From: Albugo candida
Taxonomy: Eukaryota; Oomycota; Peronosporomycetes; Albuginales; Albuginaceae
Assembly: GCA_905220665.1 (NCBI GenBank)
Contig: CAJNAR010000155.1
Location: 310,001-374,000 of the forward strand
DNA: 64,000 nucleotides
Direction of reading: 5' to 3'
Within the stretch, counting starts at the first letter, position 1. Each line of letters opens with the position of its first letter. This document shows, piece by piece, positions 45,144-56,360 of this stretch. A model generated the notes under the pieces. It was given only the letters and a program-made list of their open reading frames with translations. It ran no database searches and was not told the origin of the DNA. Position numbers and translations under genes: made by a program.

Positions 45144-48100
45144 TTAATTGAGTCCACCGATCGGCTCCAATTTTTCCTGCTGCAATTTGTCCAGCATGGA
45201 TTCCGTATACGCCAATTCTCGTGCAATATCATCACAGATAGCTGCAAAATGAGGCCCCTCTGAGAATTTTAGCATCGTTTCGGCGTCTTCTTTGAATTCC
45301 AATACGCCATTCCACGTCTCCGATAGCGTCTCGGAACACTTGTCGACTTCATCCAATTCTACCACGTACGTATTCAGCAGATTCTTCCACAACTCCAATT
45401 TCTCTTGAGTATTTATCATCAGTGCTTGTGTGTTATCCCAATGCGTTTTCCAGGTTTCCATGCAATCCGTCTTCTCGGCCTCGTCGTCCATTACCTGTGT
45501 CAATGCAGCTCGAACACTCTGCCGAACTGATTTTTCTTCCTCGAAAATTGCTTTCTCATTCAAAAGACGAGTGTGATGCCGTTGGAGTGCTTGGATTTTC
45601 TCTTGATTGAACTGCTGTTCTGGAGGAAGAAGCTGCTGGATGACGACTTGATAATCCATCGTTTTCGCATTGATCCATGAGAACGTGTTATCCCATTCAA
45701 ATATTAGCGTCATTGGCGATTCGATCGTTAAAGAGTCTTCCAGTGAATTCACTCGACACGGATGCACGATAATGTGATCGCTTGATTCACTATTGGATCT
45801 TGTTGCAACACAGGTAAAGCCTACATCGGCTTCATCATCAATGGAGAAGGACCAGAGCACACGACTTCCAATAAGATCGCAGACCACAGGAAGACTGAAG
45901 ACCGCACCAGCTTTTATGGTCACACCACTTCGCATAACTAATGCGTCTTCATACAAATTTGTATCGGTCATTGGTTCTGAGACAGCGGGCAGTAAGCCTT
46001 TCAAAGTTTGAGCATTCTCGGCACCGATTATATCGTCGACAGATGAGTGCGTTCCATCTCGATTCGCTTGACACTCGGTAGACTGATGGAAAAGAGACGC
46101 ATACGATTCCAATATCGTTTGAAGGTGTGACAATTTGGCATTCATACCTGATGTGAACAGTGTCAGTTGCCTGGAACGATGTTCTGCCTTACTTTTCGAT
46201 TGTCGCATTTCATCGATAATTTTTCGATCGTTGTGCAGCATTTCCAGTTGGAGTCGCTCTAATGTCTCTTCCAAGTGAGAAATTTCTAGTTGGAGTGCGT
46301 TTGAGTCACAAATTGGTTGACAAGAATCTGAGTGCTTTACTAGAGACTCCAAATGCCAACAGATCGACTGGAGGTCTTCTTGACGCATTTGGAAGCGCTC
46401 ATACTCGGTCAAAAGACCATCAATGACTGCGGCTTTGATGTGTATCGTTTCAACAGCTTCATCATAACGTGTTTGGAGCCGATATTGAGCGCTTCGATGA
46501 GCCTCCAATTCTCGCCTGAGCACCTTCATTTCTTCAGAATGCGATATCAACGCGCTTTGGTCACTTTGCGGGGGCTCAAGTAAACGTGTTTGAACCAGCA
46601 AATGATTCTCATTTTTCAAACTGGCGATTTCTCGAATTTGTGTAGCGATCTCATCAGTCAATTGATCACATTTCAAAGTCATTTCAGCGCGAGTAGTAGC
46701 CCATTCTTTCTCTCTCAATATCCACATATCAACTTGGCGCCTCAAAAAATCACATCTATCATCATTTTCAATCAATGCTGACTCCACATCTTGGGTTTTC
46801 ATGCGTAAAAGCTCTATTTCCATGGTCCAACTGGCACTTTTTTCCGTCCAATTCGCCTCACATTTTCGCCATTCAGCCTGCAACGATGCTTCCGTCTGCG
46901 TTTGCATTTGTACTTGCCCCCTCCAATCTCCAATCTCATCGATCAATTTCTCATTTTCAGCATTCATATCGACCATCGCTTGATAGAGTTTTCCTTCAGA
47001 ATCTTCATGTTGCAAAAATTGTCGGTTCATTGCTTTATCCAATTCCATTGCTCGTTCTCTTTCCACTTTTATGGTTTCCTCCAAATTACGGCATTTCTGA
47101 AGCAGTAATTCACGCTCTTTCTCCAATTCGATCACTTTGGATCGTTTTTCCATTTTACAAAGTGCCGCGTGTGATCGCTTTCGATATTTTTCAAATTCCA
47201 TTTTCAATTTTTCCAACTCAAATGTCAACACATTCACTCGTTCCTCGTCGGTGGAAACTTTTTCACTTAAAATGTGGCTATGCGCATCCTCGATGGCCAT
47301 TTCCAAGCAAGTACATTGATTTTGTACGTGGAGAACATGCTGTTCAAGCTTTGAAATGCGATTGAGAGCTTGTGTGAGTTCCTGAATGAGCATCTGATGC
47401 TCTCCATTGATATTCTTCCAACACAATTCGAATTCCTTCTGCATCCGATTCAATTCTTTCGCAAACATTTCGATTGAATTTTGATCGATTGATTGAGCAA
47501 ACGCTTCTTTCAAATGTGTCGCCCAGCCGAAAGCGGTCCATTCGGTAAACAAATAATTGAAAGTCGCATGAAAACGGTTTTTTATTATGCTTATGGATTC
47601 GTTGATTTGAAGGTTTTCTTCGGTCAGTTTTTCAAACTTTTGTTGTACGACCGAAAGCGATTGCAGCTCTTTTGGTATCCCAATGATTCCAAGTTTGTCG
47701 CAATTATCGCAATTCTCAATCTGGTGATAGAAAGTTTGGGCTGCGTTTTCAATTTCTGATTTGTACGCTGTCAGGGCTTTGGACTCTCTGACTTCCAAAC
47801 AAACGAGTACTGATCGAAGATCCTCCAGTTGCATTTCCCAAGGATTATATCGATTGAATGCTGCTGTGGAATTCTGTTTCAATTTCGTCTCCAGCTGGGT
47901 CGATCGCTCATTGCCATTTACAACCTCGGCATCGATCTCATTGGAAGAGTTTAAATTTTTACTTTGTTGCGTTTCGATCCTGGATTCCAAGACTGAAATG
48001 GAGGTCGTGGTAGCCTTCCAGTGCTGTTGTATGCTAGCGATGGCGTCGAATGACTTGGTGTCGTCCAAATTCGACTTATACGAATGTGCTTCAAGATGCT

Positions 48101-48545
48101 GACGCATTTCAAGCTCAAGTTGATCAAGTCGCATTATGTTTTGTTCAAGTGTAGAATTATCTAGGATATTACATCGAATTACATTGGAAGCTTTTGTGAC
48201 GGCACAGGATGCGTTTTGTAGTGCTTTTGATGCATTTTCATTCGATTTCCGTCTCATTTCCTCACTTTTTTTCTCAAGCATCAACGTGACCCCACTCAAA
48301 TCCTCCAAAAGTTCTTGAAGGCTCCTGTTATCGATTTGAGATGATGTATCTACTAATGACTGAAAGCTGCTCAACTGTTGCTGCTGTGTGTGCACAAATT
48401 TGGCTGCATTATGTAAATCCTGAACAGAGCTGAGTAGAGATTTTGATATATTCCTATCCCCTCGTGCATCTGCATCGAGCGCCTTTTTCTGAAGCTTGTC
48501 GGCCACAATTTCAATACTTTGAATCACCGAATCGGCTTCTGCCAT
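45144..48545 (-). CDS. long coiled-coil protein with a GOLD domain
   Basis: Single exon, 1133 aa from ATG 48545 (MAEADSVIQSIEIVADKLQK); an ATG at 48683 would add 46 atypical residues. Most of the protein is coiled coil (for example ELEKLKMEFEKYRKRSHAAL, KCRNLEETIKVERERAMEL). Around residues 860-965 the pattern breaks into a beta-rich domain: SRVLWSFSIDDEADVGFTCV, IIVHPCRVNSLEDSLTI, then LIFEWDNTFSWINAKTMDYQ. This is the signature order of a GOLD (Golgi dynamics) domain, as in Sec14-like and p24 proteins. A second helical part follows (residues 970-1133). Long coils with GOLD would suit a golgin-like tether or a membrane-trafficking adaptor, by inference. There is no transmembrane segment or signal peptide. 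Confidence 0.75.
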   Translation of the reverse strand: MAEADSVIQSIEIVADKLQKKALDADARGDRNISKSLLSSVQDLHNAAKFVHTQQQQLSSFQSLVDTSSQIDNRSLQELLEDLSGVTLMLEKKSEEMRRKSNENASKALQNASCAVTKASNVIRCNILDNSTLEQNIMRLDQLELEMRQHLEAHSYKSNLDDTKSFDAIASIQQHWKATTTSISVLESRIETQQSKNLNSSNEIDAEVVNGNERSTQLETKLKQNSTAAFNRYNPWEMQLEDLRSVLVCLEVRESKALTAYKSEIENAAQTFYHQIENCDNCDKLGIIGIPKELQSLSVVQQKFEKLTEENLQINESISIIKNRFHATFNYLFTEWTAFGWATHLKEAFAQSIDQNSIEMFAKELNRMQKEFELCWKNINGEHQMLIQELTQALNRISKLEQHVLHVQNQCTCLEMAIEDAHSHILSEKVSTDEERVNVLTFELEKLKMEFEKYRKRSHAALCKMEKRSKVIELEKERELLLQKCRNLEETIKVERERAMELDKAMNRQFLQHEDSEGKLYQAMVDMNAENEKLIDEIGDWRGQVQMQTQTEASLQAEWRKCEANWTEKSASWTMEIELLRMKTQDVESALIENDDRCDFLRRQVDMWILREKEWATTRAEMTLKCDQLTDEIATQIREIASLKNENHLLVQTRLLEPPQSDQSALISHSEEMKVLRRELEAHRSAQYRLQTRYDEAVETIHIKAAVIDGLLTEYERFQMRQEDLQSICWHLESLVKHSDSCQPICDSNALQLEISHLEETLERLQLEMLHNDRKIIDEMRQSKSKAEHRSRQLTLFTSGMNAKLSHLQTILESYASLFHQSTECQANRDGTHSSVDDIIGAENAQTLKGLLPAVSEPMTDTNLYEDALVMRSGVTIKAGAVFSLPVVCDLIGSRVLWSFSIDDEADVGFTCVATRSNSESSDHIIVHPCRVNSLEDSLTIESPMTLIFEWDNTFSWINAKTMDYQVVIQQLLPPEQQFNQEKIQALQRHHTRLLNEKAIFEEEKSVRQSVRAALTQVMDDEAEKTDCMETWKTHWDNTQALMINTQEKLELWKNLLNTYVVELDEVDKCSETLSETWNGVLEFKEDAETMLKFSEGPHFAAICDDIARELAYTESMLDKLQQEKLEPIGGLN

Positions 48546-48783
48546 CGCGAGACTTTCGCACCGTAACGGTTCGACACAGTTGGTGTGGCTTACGTATATA
48601 CACATGAATTTACTCGGATTAACGTGGGTCACACGAGTAATAATCATAGTATGGTATTTTGCATAAAGCGGTATAATATTCAATGTCTTTTCCTCATAGA
48701 ATAGGTTTTGTACTATTCGATTCGAAAATCACCTATAACGCAGAGCTGTCTAACGTAAAAAACCGTTGGGGCACTTTGATTGT

Positions 48784-50073
48784 ATGGTGAGCCCCAGGAC
48801 CGCCTCCAATGAGGCTCTCTTGTATGCGGTAAATGGGCAATGGACTGAGCTTGACGCATTAGTTAGTCAATGTCCTAGCGTCGCGTGCGACTTGGATTCT
48901 GGTGGGATGAGCCTACTACACTGGATGTGCCTTCATCAGTCTATTAATTATGATACTATTGTCAGATTGATACAAGCGAATCCAAGCGCAATCGTGCAAA
49001 AGAACTCGGCTGGACACTATCCAATCGATCTGGCGCTACAAGCGCAATGTGAGGATAGAATCCTAGCTCTTTTGCAAATTGAGGATGAAGAAGTGGAGGA
49101 TATACATGAAATTAGGAACGATTTCGAGAGAACCAGACGTCAACCGCGTACTATACCTTTGTCGTATAAACATAGTGATTATAGTACGAATACTGGTCAA
49201 TATTCCGAATTCATGGAAGATAAAAACTATCGAAAGAAAGCAACATATAGTGAAAGTGGAAGCCTAATCGACGGAAGATTTAACCGTTATTCAGGCTATT
49301 CTGATTTGCCAAAGGTACAAACAGAAGAAGAGCGAGAATCACGGCAAGCAGATTATAACCTAAACTACATAAAACACTCCAGAAACGCGCCATCTGTATC
49401 GGACCGTGGACCACATCATTTGGCATTTGATAAAACGAGTCGGACATCACGCAGTGGATCAACGTTCCAATTCGGTGACGATACAACAAGCAAAAAGTTT
49501 GTTCGCTCTCAAATGCCACTGTACTCGATCTACTCGGACGAATCAGTTGACACTCGATTAAACTTGGCGACTGAGAACCCGAATAAAAACATCAATTCCG
49601 AAAACGAAGAGCACTATCTACCACGAACCAGCTCACAATGCTTCGATAGAGAAAGCTCACAGAACGAAGATGATATGATCTCCATAAACAGCGAACCAAT
49701 AAGTGGAATGGCATTTATCCGCAAAAGCCACATACAATCCAAAATACAGAGTCATTTGATAGAAGGCGACGAAGACCAGGACGGAGAGACACAATCTATT
49801 GTACAACGAAGATATAATCAGAATTTTCCACCTCGGTGGAAACAGTCACGTCGCTGCAACGTTTGTAATTACAGTTTTTCAATAATGAGACGACGGCATC
49901 ATTGTCGTAATTGTGGCCATAGTGTGTGCAGCCAGCACTCAAATCATCGTCTTCCATTGCCGAAATTCAATCTCATGCAACCACTTCGACTTTGTGATAC
50001 TTGTTATGGGTCGCATGACTACATCGATCGACTTCCAGTCTCACAATCCTATTCTGTGATTGGAGAAAAATGA
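48784..50073 (+). CDS. ankyrin-like and FYVE zinc-finger protein
   Basis: Single exon, 429 aa, from ATG 48784. The N-terminus has ankyrin-type helices (NEALLYAVNGQWTELDALVS; GMSLLHWMCLHQSINYDTIV; SAGHYPIDLALQAQCEDRIL), about three repeats in residues 10-100. A long Ser/Arg/Asp-rich linker follows. The C-terminus (about 360-415) is a FYVE finger: RRCNVCNYSFSIMRRRHHCR, then NCGHSVCSQHS, ending PLRLCDTCY. It has eight metal ligands and the basic RRRHHCRNCG box that binds phosphatidylinositol 3-phosphate; the leading WxxD is changed to WKQS. Endosomal targeting is expected. Ankyrin-FYVE combinations are common in oomycetes. It starts 238 bp from the divergent GOLD-coil gene. Confidence 0.85.
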   Translation: MVSPRTASNEALLYAVNGQWTELDALVSQCPSVACDLDSGGMSLLHWMCLHQSINYDTIVRLIQANPSAIVQKNSAGHYPIDLALQAQCEDRILALLQIEDEEVEDIHEIRNDFERTRRQPRTIPLSYKHSDYSTNTGQYSEFMEDKNYRKKATYSESGSLIDGRFNRYSGYSDLPKVQTEEERESRQADYNLNYIKHSRNAPSVSDRGPHHLAFDKTSRTSRSGSTFQFGDDTTSKKFVRSQMPLYSIYSDESVDTRLNLATENPNKNINSENEEHYLPRTSSQCFDRESSQNEDDMISINSEPISGMAFIRKSHIQSKIQSHLIEGDEDQDGETQSIVQRRYNQNFPPRWKQSRRCNVCNYSFSIMRRRHHCRNCGHSVCSQHSNHRLPLPKFNLMQPLRLCDTCYGSHDYIDRLPVSQSYSVIGEK

Positions 50074-50829
50074 GTATTATTGAAGTACGACAATCGCGTA
50101 CGTGCCTTTTTATTGGAGAAAATGAACATCTAGAAACACCAATGTATATAAATGAAATCTTCTCATAGATAAGGGAGTTTTAGTCATGGATCCAAATGAG
50201 ACTCTACGATTATCTAAAGCGAAGTAGGATCGCAATTGTAATTAAACAACAGCTGTATCAATAACGTTATAAATTGTACAGATATGATCAGTGTTTTGAC
50301 CAATGGTACAAGGAGGTGTTTCTACAACAACGCGCAAACGGGAAACTAGGCTGTGAAAACGAATACAAAGCGTATTCTAACTATTTGATGGTTTGTCTCG
50401 TCCTTCCATAGAACGAGCATGATAAGATTTGCTGAATAGAGCGAAATGGAGCATGACAAGACTTTGATAAATAATGTGACGAGCATGATGCAGGCGGATG
50501 TTAAAGCGCGGTGGGAACATAAAAGCAAAAAAGTATAGAGGCAAGGCATCAGACGCTCGGAGTACTATTAATGCTCCCCAAACGTTATAACCTCAAAAAA
50601 CGAGAATACGGAAGAAACGGGAACACTTAGAAGGCCGGATTTTGTCCATCATAACAGTGTCTAAATAGAAGATCTCAGGGAGTAGGGCAGTTCTGATCCT
50701 ATCTAAACACATTCTATGACTTTTCATCGAGATGTCATTCGACGAGCACAAATTATTCTGTAAATACATCATTTTTGTATTAAAATCGTATTACACCTCT
50801 AATCACTATTGCCACTAATCTCGAGGCTA
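50074..50829. other. intergenic, no gene seen
   Basis: About 750 bp. The minus ORF 50346-50549 is hydrophobic, but its first codon is unsupported and it has no partner exon. The spacer probably holds the promoter of the bZIP gene at 50830. Confidence 0.45.
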
Positions 50830-52032
50830 ATGTTTAATTCATCTGATTCCATGGTATGGGACATAATCAAGTCTCAGAGTTTACGGTTCGGAATACAAAA
50901 GGTGTCAGACGATCAGATTGCAATGATATCACATACTCAGAAGGACATAAATTTGCATGGTATATATGAGAATGCAACCATCAAGTCGTTCTCCCACGCT
51001 CTTGGATTTGACCATACAAATTCAGAATTCACCTCCAGACGAAGAAGGAAAGTATCTGAAGAAGAACGCAAAGCGAAACATCGCGAAGTACAAAGAAGAT
51101 TCATACAGCGTAAAAAGGTACCTTCAACAATTCAAATGGCTCTTGCAAATAATTCATAATGCTTTTAGGAAGCGTTGGAGCAAACCAAAGAAATGGTTCG
51201 CCTACTAGAAGCCCAAGTATCATATCTGAAGGTATCGCAAGAAAAAGTTGTTTTAAAGGCCAAAAACGGAGAATTGCAATTATCGGTGGAACATCCGCTG
51301 AGATGTCGCGACCATTTGAGCGATGCATTGAGAAGAATGGAGGAAGAAATAGAGCTTGTCGTGTGTCATTATGTTCCTCTGCAGTACAAACAAATCCAAT
51401 ATGCTCGAATACAAGCGTTCGCAGAAATATGCCAGATTCTTAGTGATCCAAATTATCAGACAATTGGAACAGCTACATTGGGTTGGGTCGATCGGCGCAA
51501 GATGGAAACCATAAATGAGACCGCAGTTAAATTTGTTTTTGAAAAAACGTTTGTCAATGTGAGTCCTTTGGAATTATATCAACGCACTTGGAAAAAAATG
51601 TGTGATGCGGCAATCTTGAGAGATTTTTTCTCACCGGCATTGATGCTGAGAAAGCACGTGTTGCAGCAAATTGATGACGATACATTCGTGACGTACCGAG
51701 TCATTTACAATCGTCAAAATCGCGAAATAACCCGAGCCGTAGAGCTATCCTATCGAACTCAAAAAGGAGACGATTATTATCTCATCACACAAAGTGTAAA
51801 CGTACCTTCTCTTACAAAATGTTTGGACAAAAGTTGTCCGTGGTCAAAGATGCTAACTTGGATCAAGTTGTCGCCAATTGCCGAATTGGAAGCAGATGCG
51901 TGTCGATTTCAATACGGTGGGAGACTAGCGAACATCACGGCTGATGGTGCGCGGTATTGGTTGATGGAAATTCTGCTTGTTGTGTTTCGTTATGAGTCTC
52001 TAATGATTCGTCCGCTGTTCTCTCTTCGTTAG
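50830..52032 (+). CDS. oomycete-type bZIP transcription factor, 2 exons
   Basis: Exon 1 50830-51117, intron 51118-51168 (51 nt, GTACCT...TTTAG), exon 2 51169-52032; 383 aa. The junction falls inside the bZIP. The basic region SRRRRKVSEEERKAKHREVQ plus RRFIQRKK is in exon 1, and the zipper EALEQTKEMVRLLEAQVSYL in exon 2. The rest (ALRRMEEEIELVVCHYVPLQ; VFEKTFVNVSPLELYQRTW; VTYRVIYNRQNREITRAVEL) is the long conserved C-terminal region of this family, with a START-like pattern; that last point is inference. The canonical Asn of the basic region is not obvious, as in other divergent oomycete bZIPs. A nuclear regulator. Its end is only 94 bp from the XPC start, in the same direction. Confidence 0.8.
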
Positions 52033-52126
52033 CCATAATCCTGCATTTTTGTGTACTTATAATAACAAACCTGGAACTTTTTAAGATGATACGGTATTTG
52101 AGACGTTGAGATAACATTGCTACGAC

Positions 52127-53851
52127 ATGAAGACAATGAATTCTGAATCAGATGAAAAGTCTGATTCTCATCATGAGGAATTCGCGTTGGACATTGGCGA
52201 TGAATTTCTCGAAGATGAAGAAGAGAATGGATTTGTTGAATGGGAAGAGGAAGAAGGTGAAAAGAGAGAGAAAAATGATCAAAGTATTTGTACGAATGTC
52301 GACTGGGATGCGGTGAATAAATCGCTAGAGCAAGATAGTCAGAAGGGGAAAAGAAAACGAAGGAGGCTTTCAAAAGACGAAAAAAAACGAAATTTACTGC
52401 TTCATCAATCACACTTGATTCTCTATCTGGCAGCTGCTACAGAATGGCATGCTAATTCTTGCAGTCACAACGTATTACGAGCTCTACTCTCATCTCTTGT
52501 GCCCGCTGACTTATGGAATCAGAATCAAGCTATTGCTGCCAAATTACATAATTTGTGTTGGTTTTATAATCAACACTTTTCGTTGGTCAAAACAGAACGT
52601 AATGTATCCAGCGACTTGTGCGGTGAAGAGATGTTGTTGCATGCTTTTTCCGAGCGCAAGGCTACAAAAATTGCATTTCATCTATTATTTTTAGTATTAT
52701 GTCGTAGCATTGGATACTACTGCAGGCTTGTGGTAGCATTGGATGCATACCAGATCGATCTCAAAGCATCTGAGGATATCGTACTCAGAGATCCCGAATC
52801 TGATACATACGCTCCGATAATCTGGATCGAAGTCTGGAATTCTGATACTCATTGGATTTCATGTGATGTGGCAAAAAATATTATCTCAGAACAACATCAT
52901 CAGGAAATTCTTTCGAATAGATCAATCTCTTACATTCTCAGTATTGATCAAATCTCGGGGTTTGCAGTTGATGTAACAGCACGCTACGTGCACTCCTGGT
53001 CAAAAACCTTACAACTTCGCCACGGACACCAATTCATCTCAAAATTAGTGGAGGCGCATAATCAACAGATCTTGGAAACCACGACAAAGTATGCCCCCAT
53101 TCTCGCTCAAATTGAACAAGAAAAGAAAGAGTTGCAGGAATTAGCTGATGCGGAAAGGATGCCGACCAGTATTGAAGGGTTCCGAAGGCACCATCGATAT
53201 TGTCTAGAGCGACATCTTGGCCGATTGGAGGTCCTTTATCCTCGTCAAGTAATTGGCATTTTTAAGGGTCAACGTGTATACTTGCGTTGTCATATACAAA
53301 AACTTCAATCAGCACGGCATTGGCTCCGGCAAGGGCGTGTTATCAAGGAGGACGAAAAACTTCAACCATATAAGAAGCTTAATCGTAAAAAAGATACAAG
53401 GAACGGATGTGATGACCATCAACCGAGGGACATTGCACTGTATGGTCGATGGCAAACAGAAGATTTTGCTCCTTCTATCGTTATGGATGGAATACTCCCT
53501 AAAAATGAGCATGGGAATATCGAATTATGGAGTGATAAACATCTCCCTATCGGTGCGACTCATTTACGCATGCCGCATATCACCGCTGCGGCGTCAAAGC
53601 TTGGAATCGATTACGCACCCGCGTTGGTCGGTTTTGAGACGAAAAATGGAATCAATTATCCAAAGTTTGATGGTATCATAGTTGCTTTGTCCCATAAACA
53701 GCTTCTTATTGACGCGCATGCACATTTGGAGCAGAGAAAGATTGAGCATGCGATCGAACAGAATCAGAATCTGATACATAAACGATGGAAAAGACTCGTT
53801 CAGCGTATGCTCATTCGAAGTCGTCTGGAAAAAGATTATGGTAAAGTATAA
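52127..53851 (+). CDS. XPC: XPC/Rad4 DNA damage recognition protein
   Basis: Single exon, 574 aa (human 940, yeast Rad4 754). After an acidic, then basic N-terminus (residues 1-90), the Rad4 transglutaminase-like domain covers about 95-290 (NSCSHNVLRALLSSLVPADL; APIIWIEVWNSDTHWISCDV). The three beta-hairpin domains follow: BHD1 (FRRHHRYCLERHLGRLEVLY), BHD2 (ALYGRWQTEDFAPSIVMDGI, HGNIELW, THLRMPH) and BHD3 (YAPALVGFETKNGINYPKFD, then GIIVALSHKQLLIDA). The protein finds helix-distorting lesions for global-genome nucleotide excision repair, in the nucleus. It stops soon after BHD3, so the C-terminal TFIIH-interacting extension is short. Compact spacing to the upstream bZIP gene (94 bp). Confidence 0.95.
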   Translation: MKTMNSESDEKSDSHHEEFALDIGDEFLEDEEENGFVEWEEEEGEKREKNDQSICTNVDWDAVNKSLEQDSQKGKRKRRRLSKDEKKRNLLLHQSHLILYLAAATEWHANSCSHNVLRALLSSLVPADLWNQNQAIAAKLHNLCWFYNQHFSLVKTERNVSSDLCGEEMLLHAFSERKATKIAFHLLFLVLCRSIGYYCRLVVALDAYQIDLKASEDIVLRDPESDTYAPIIWIEVWNSDTHWISCDVAKNIISEQHHQEILSNRSISYILSIDQISGFAVDVTARYVHSWSKTLQLRHGHQFISKLVEAHNQQILETTTKYAPILAQIEQEKKELQELADAERMPTSIEGFRRHHRYCLERHLGRLEVLYPRQVIGIFKGQRVYLRCHIQKLQSARHWLRQGRVIKEDEKLQPYKKLNRKKDTRNGCDDHQPRDIALYGRWQTEDFAPSIVMDGILPKNEHGNIELWSDKHLPIGATHLRMPHITAAASKLGIDYAPALVGFETKNGINYPKFDGIIVALSHKQLLIDAHAHLEQRKIEHAIEQNQNLIHKRWKRLVQRMLIRSRLEKDYGKV

Positions 53852-54837
53852 TAGATGTGCTCATTCACACTGGAAGTACACTATCTAGTTTGTGGACAAA
53901 ATATACCAACCAATATAGGCTAAAATGCATACAAAAACTTCATTGTCTGTACATCTGCGTGTCGGAACAGTACCTTCACTTTCTTGACACGAACGCAGCA
54001 AACTTAGAATCATGGGCTTTTTGACTAGAATAAAATACTTCGAAGTCTCGTAAATAACACTTTCAATTACTTGGAAGTCGACTCCATGGGCGCAGCCGAC
54101 GCGAATGTTGTCCACCTGCAAACGTTTTGGACAGATACCAAGCAAGTATCACTGTCCAGGCTATAAGGAGCTGGCTGTGGTATAGTGTAGCCGGCTCGAT
54201 GGGATGCTCAATTTTATACGTAGAGAACACTCATCTACATATCGTGTTAGCACTATAAGCACAAATTTACAGATTGTATTACTAAACTAACAGAATGTTC
54301 GCTGTCTATACTTTCTTCAATATATTTGAACAGCTGTTCATGCAAGAGATATTCAACGTAAACAATTGCTTGGATGTGTACGTAAACGTTTTTCACACGT
54401 TCTCCGAAGTAATACGCTGATTGGCTAGAGCTTTTTAGGGGGGCAGAGCCACACACTTGATTACTCTTTTCACTCACTCGGCATCCTATTACTCCGTTAG
54501 AATTTGACACCCTTGATACAGTTCGGATTCGCATTACAACAGCTGGAAGCACAGTTAGTTACAAGTAGGGGGTTACATCCTGATGCGAGAACGATTCTTT
54601 TATATCCATAATCAAGTATATGTATTACTTTGTTCTCTTCTGAGTGACATGTTTACGCTTTATTCCACCGGGTTGTATCCATTCACGCCTATAGAAACCT
54701 AAGTATTTAGCTCTCAGCCCCTAAACCACAGCAGACCCGTCATACTTGTTCCGTCTTTCTTCTCGTTTACCAGCGGCTATTTTCTCATAGTGTCGTCAGT
54801 TGATGTAGAGGCGAGGTCGTCGTCATCTAAGTGCACA
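53852..54837. other. 1-kb spacer, two minus ORFs of uncertain status
   Basis: Minus frames 53885-54145 (SVIYETSKYFILVKKPMILS, ending with a hydrophobic AYIGWYILSTN) and 54253-54552 (VHIQAIVYVEYLLHEQLFKY) are more protein-like than random sequence. They could be exons of one gene, but I could not find splice sites that join them convincingly. No family recognised. The promoter of the aminotransferase gene must lie at the right end. Confidence 0.35.
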
Positions 54838-56360
54838 ATGCGACGGACTTCCCATATCTCTAAATCCTTCAAAACGCACACTTCGCTTAAAACTACACGT
54901 TTTTATTTGCCAACGCCCTCAATGAAGCCCGTAACTGAGTCTCACGATTCCGAACGTAACGGGATCCATGATGTCCGACAGAGCGTTTTTGCCGAATTCG
55001 CTCAATACGCGCTTGATTATAACACTGTGAATCTCGGCCAGGGCTTTCCCTCTTTCAAAACACCAGAGTATGCTTACTGCACTTTACTCTTCCTTTGAAT
55101 ATACCATTTATTCCTCGCATAGATTCATCAAACAAGCCGCCATCGAAGCGATCAATGAGGACTACAACCAGTACTCGCGACCAGGAGGTCACCCGACGTT
55201 CGTTCAAGCGATTGCGAAGCTCTATTCTCCGTTTTTGGAACGCGATATTGATTGTATGACTGAGATTGTCACATTCAGCGGAGCACAAGGAGGCATAACA
55301 GCTATTGTATCGGCTCTTATGAATCGAGTACGCAGAATGCTGATCGAGTTACACAAAGCATCATAACTTATTATTTGTGTAGGGGGATACAGTGGCCATT
55401 TTTGAGCCATACTTTGAGTCTTATGCTAGGATTGCGACCATGTTCGGCCTTAAGACTGTTGGAATTCCCTTCGAGACTGCTGTTCCTCGCGATCAAATAA
55501 GAACATCTGGCGACTACCATGTGAATCCAGAGAAGTTGGATAGTATCCTTGCCCGGGAAAATGTCAAAGCACTGATACTCAACACTCCACATAATCCCCT
55601 CGGAAAGGTTTTCACGCGAAAAGAACTGAAAGAAATCGTCCGCGTGCTTGAAAAATATCCCGATGTTTTGGTCATTTCCGATGAAGTGTACGAGTTTATG
55701 TGTTATGATGGTCGAAAACATGAGCGAATTGCAACCATGTCAAACATGTTTGATCGTACGATTTCACTATTTAGTGCCGGGAAAACGTTTTCTTGCACTG
55801 GGTGGCGTATAGGTTACGCTATAGCCCCACAGCATTTGGCTCAAACACTTCGTGAAGCGCAAATTCTATTGACATTTTGTGCTGCCACACCATTGGAGAT
55901 CGCTGTGGCCAAATCCATGGAGCTAGCACCTAAGCTTGACTTCTTTGATGAGCAAGCTAAAGAGCTACAATCAATGCGGGATCAACTGTATCAAGCTCTT
56001 GATGAGGCAGGATGGCATCCGATTCTTCCGGAAGGTGGATATTTCATCTGCTGTGATATTTCAAAGCATGAAATGTTTCAGAAATATGCGGATACGCCAG
56101 TTGACAAGTCAATGCCATACAGTGTACGTTCAAGCACCTTATCGATGCCGATTAGTGACTTGTTTTTTGTATGGTAGCAATATCCGGACTACCAGTTTGC
56201 TCTCGATTTATGTCAAAAACACAAATTGTCGACGATTCCAATGTCGGGTTTCTATGCAAACGCGGACAGTGTGACTGAGACTGGGATGATCCGATTGGCT
56301 TTTTGCAAAGACAAAGCGACATTGGATGCGGCGATAAGTATTATTCGTCAGATCAAATAA
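54838..56360 (+). CDS. kynurenine/glutamine-type aminotransferase (PLP fold type I), 4 exons
   Basis: Exons 54838-55067, 55123-55327, 55383-56123, 56178-56360; introns of 54-55 nt, GT-AG; CDS 1359 nt (452 aa), in frame. The N-terminus MRRTSHISKSFKTHTSLKTT is Arg/Ser/Thr-rich with no acidic residue, suggesting a mitochondrial presequence. Family motifs are NLGQGFPSFKTPE, then YSRPGGHPTFVQAIA, FSGAQGGITAIVSAL, DTVAIFEPYFESYARI, LNTPHNPLGKVFTRKEL, VISDEVYEFMCYDG (Asp and Tyr contact PLP) and SAGKTFSCTGWRIGYAI, where Lys at about residue 279 forms the Schiff base. The C-terminus is TGMIRLAFCKD. These enzymes transaminate kynurenine, glutamine or cysteine conjugates with 2-oxo acids. Which substrate is used cannot be told from sequence. 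Confidence 0.92.

Noticed and set aside
48546..48683. 46-residue N-terminal extension of the GOLD-coil protein
   Set aside because: Its composition is unlike the rest. MAEADSV at 48545 begins a regular helical sequence and leaves 238 bp for the divergent promoter.
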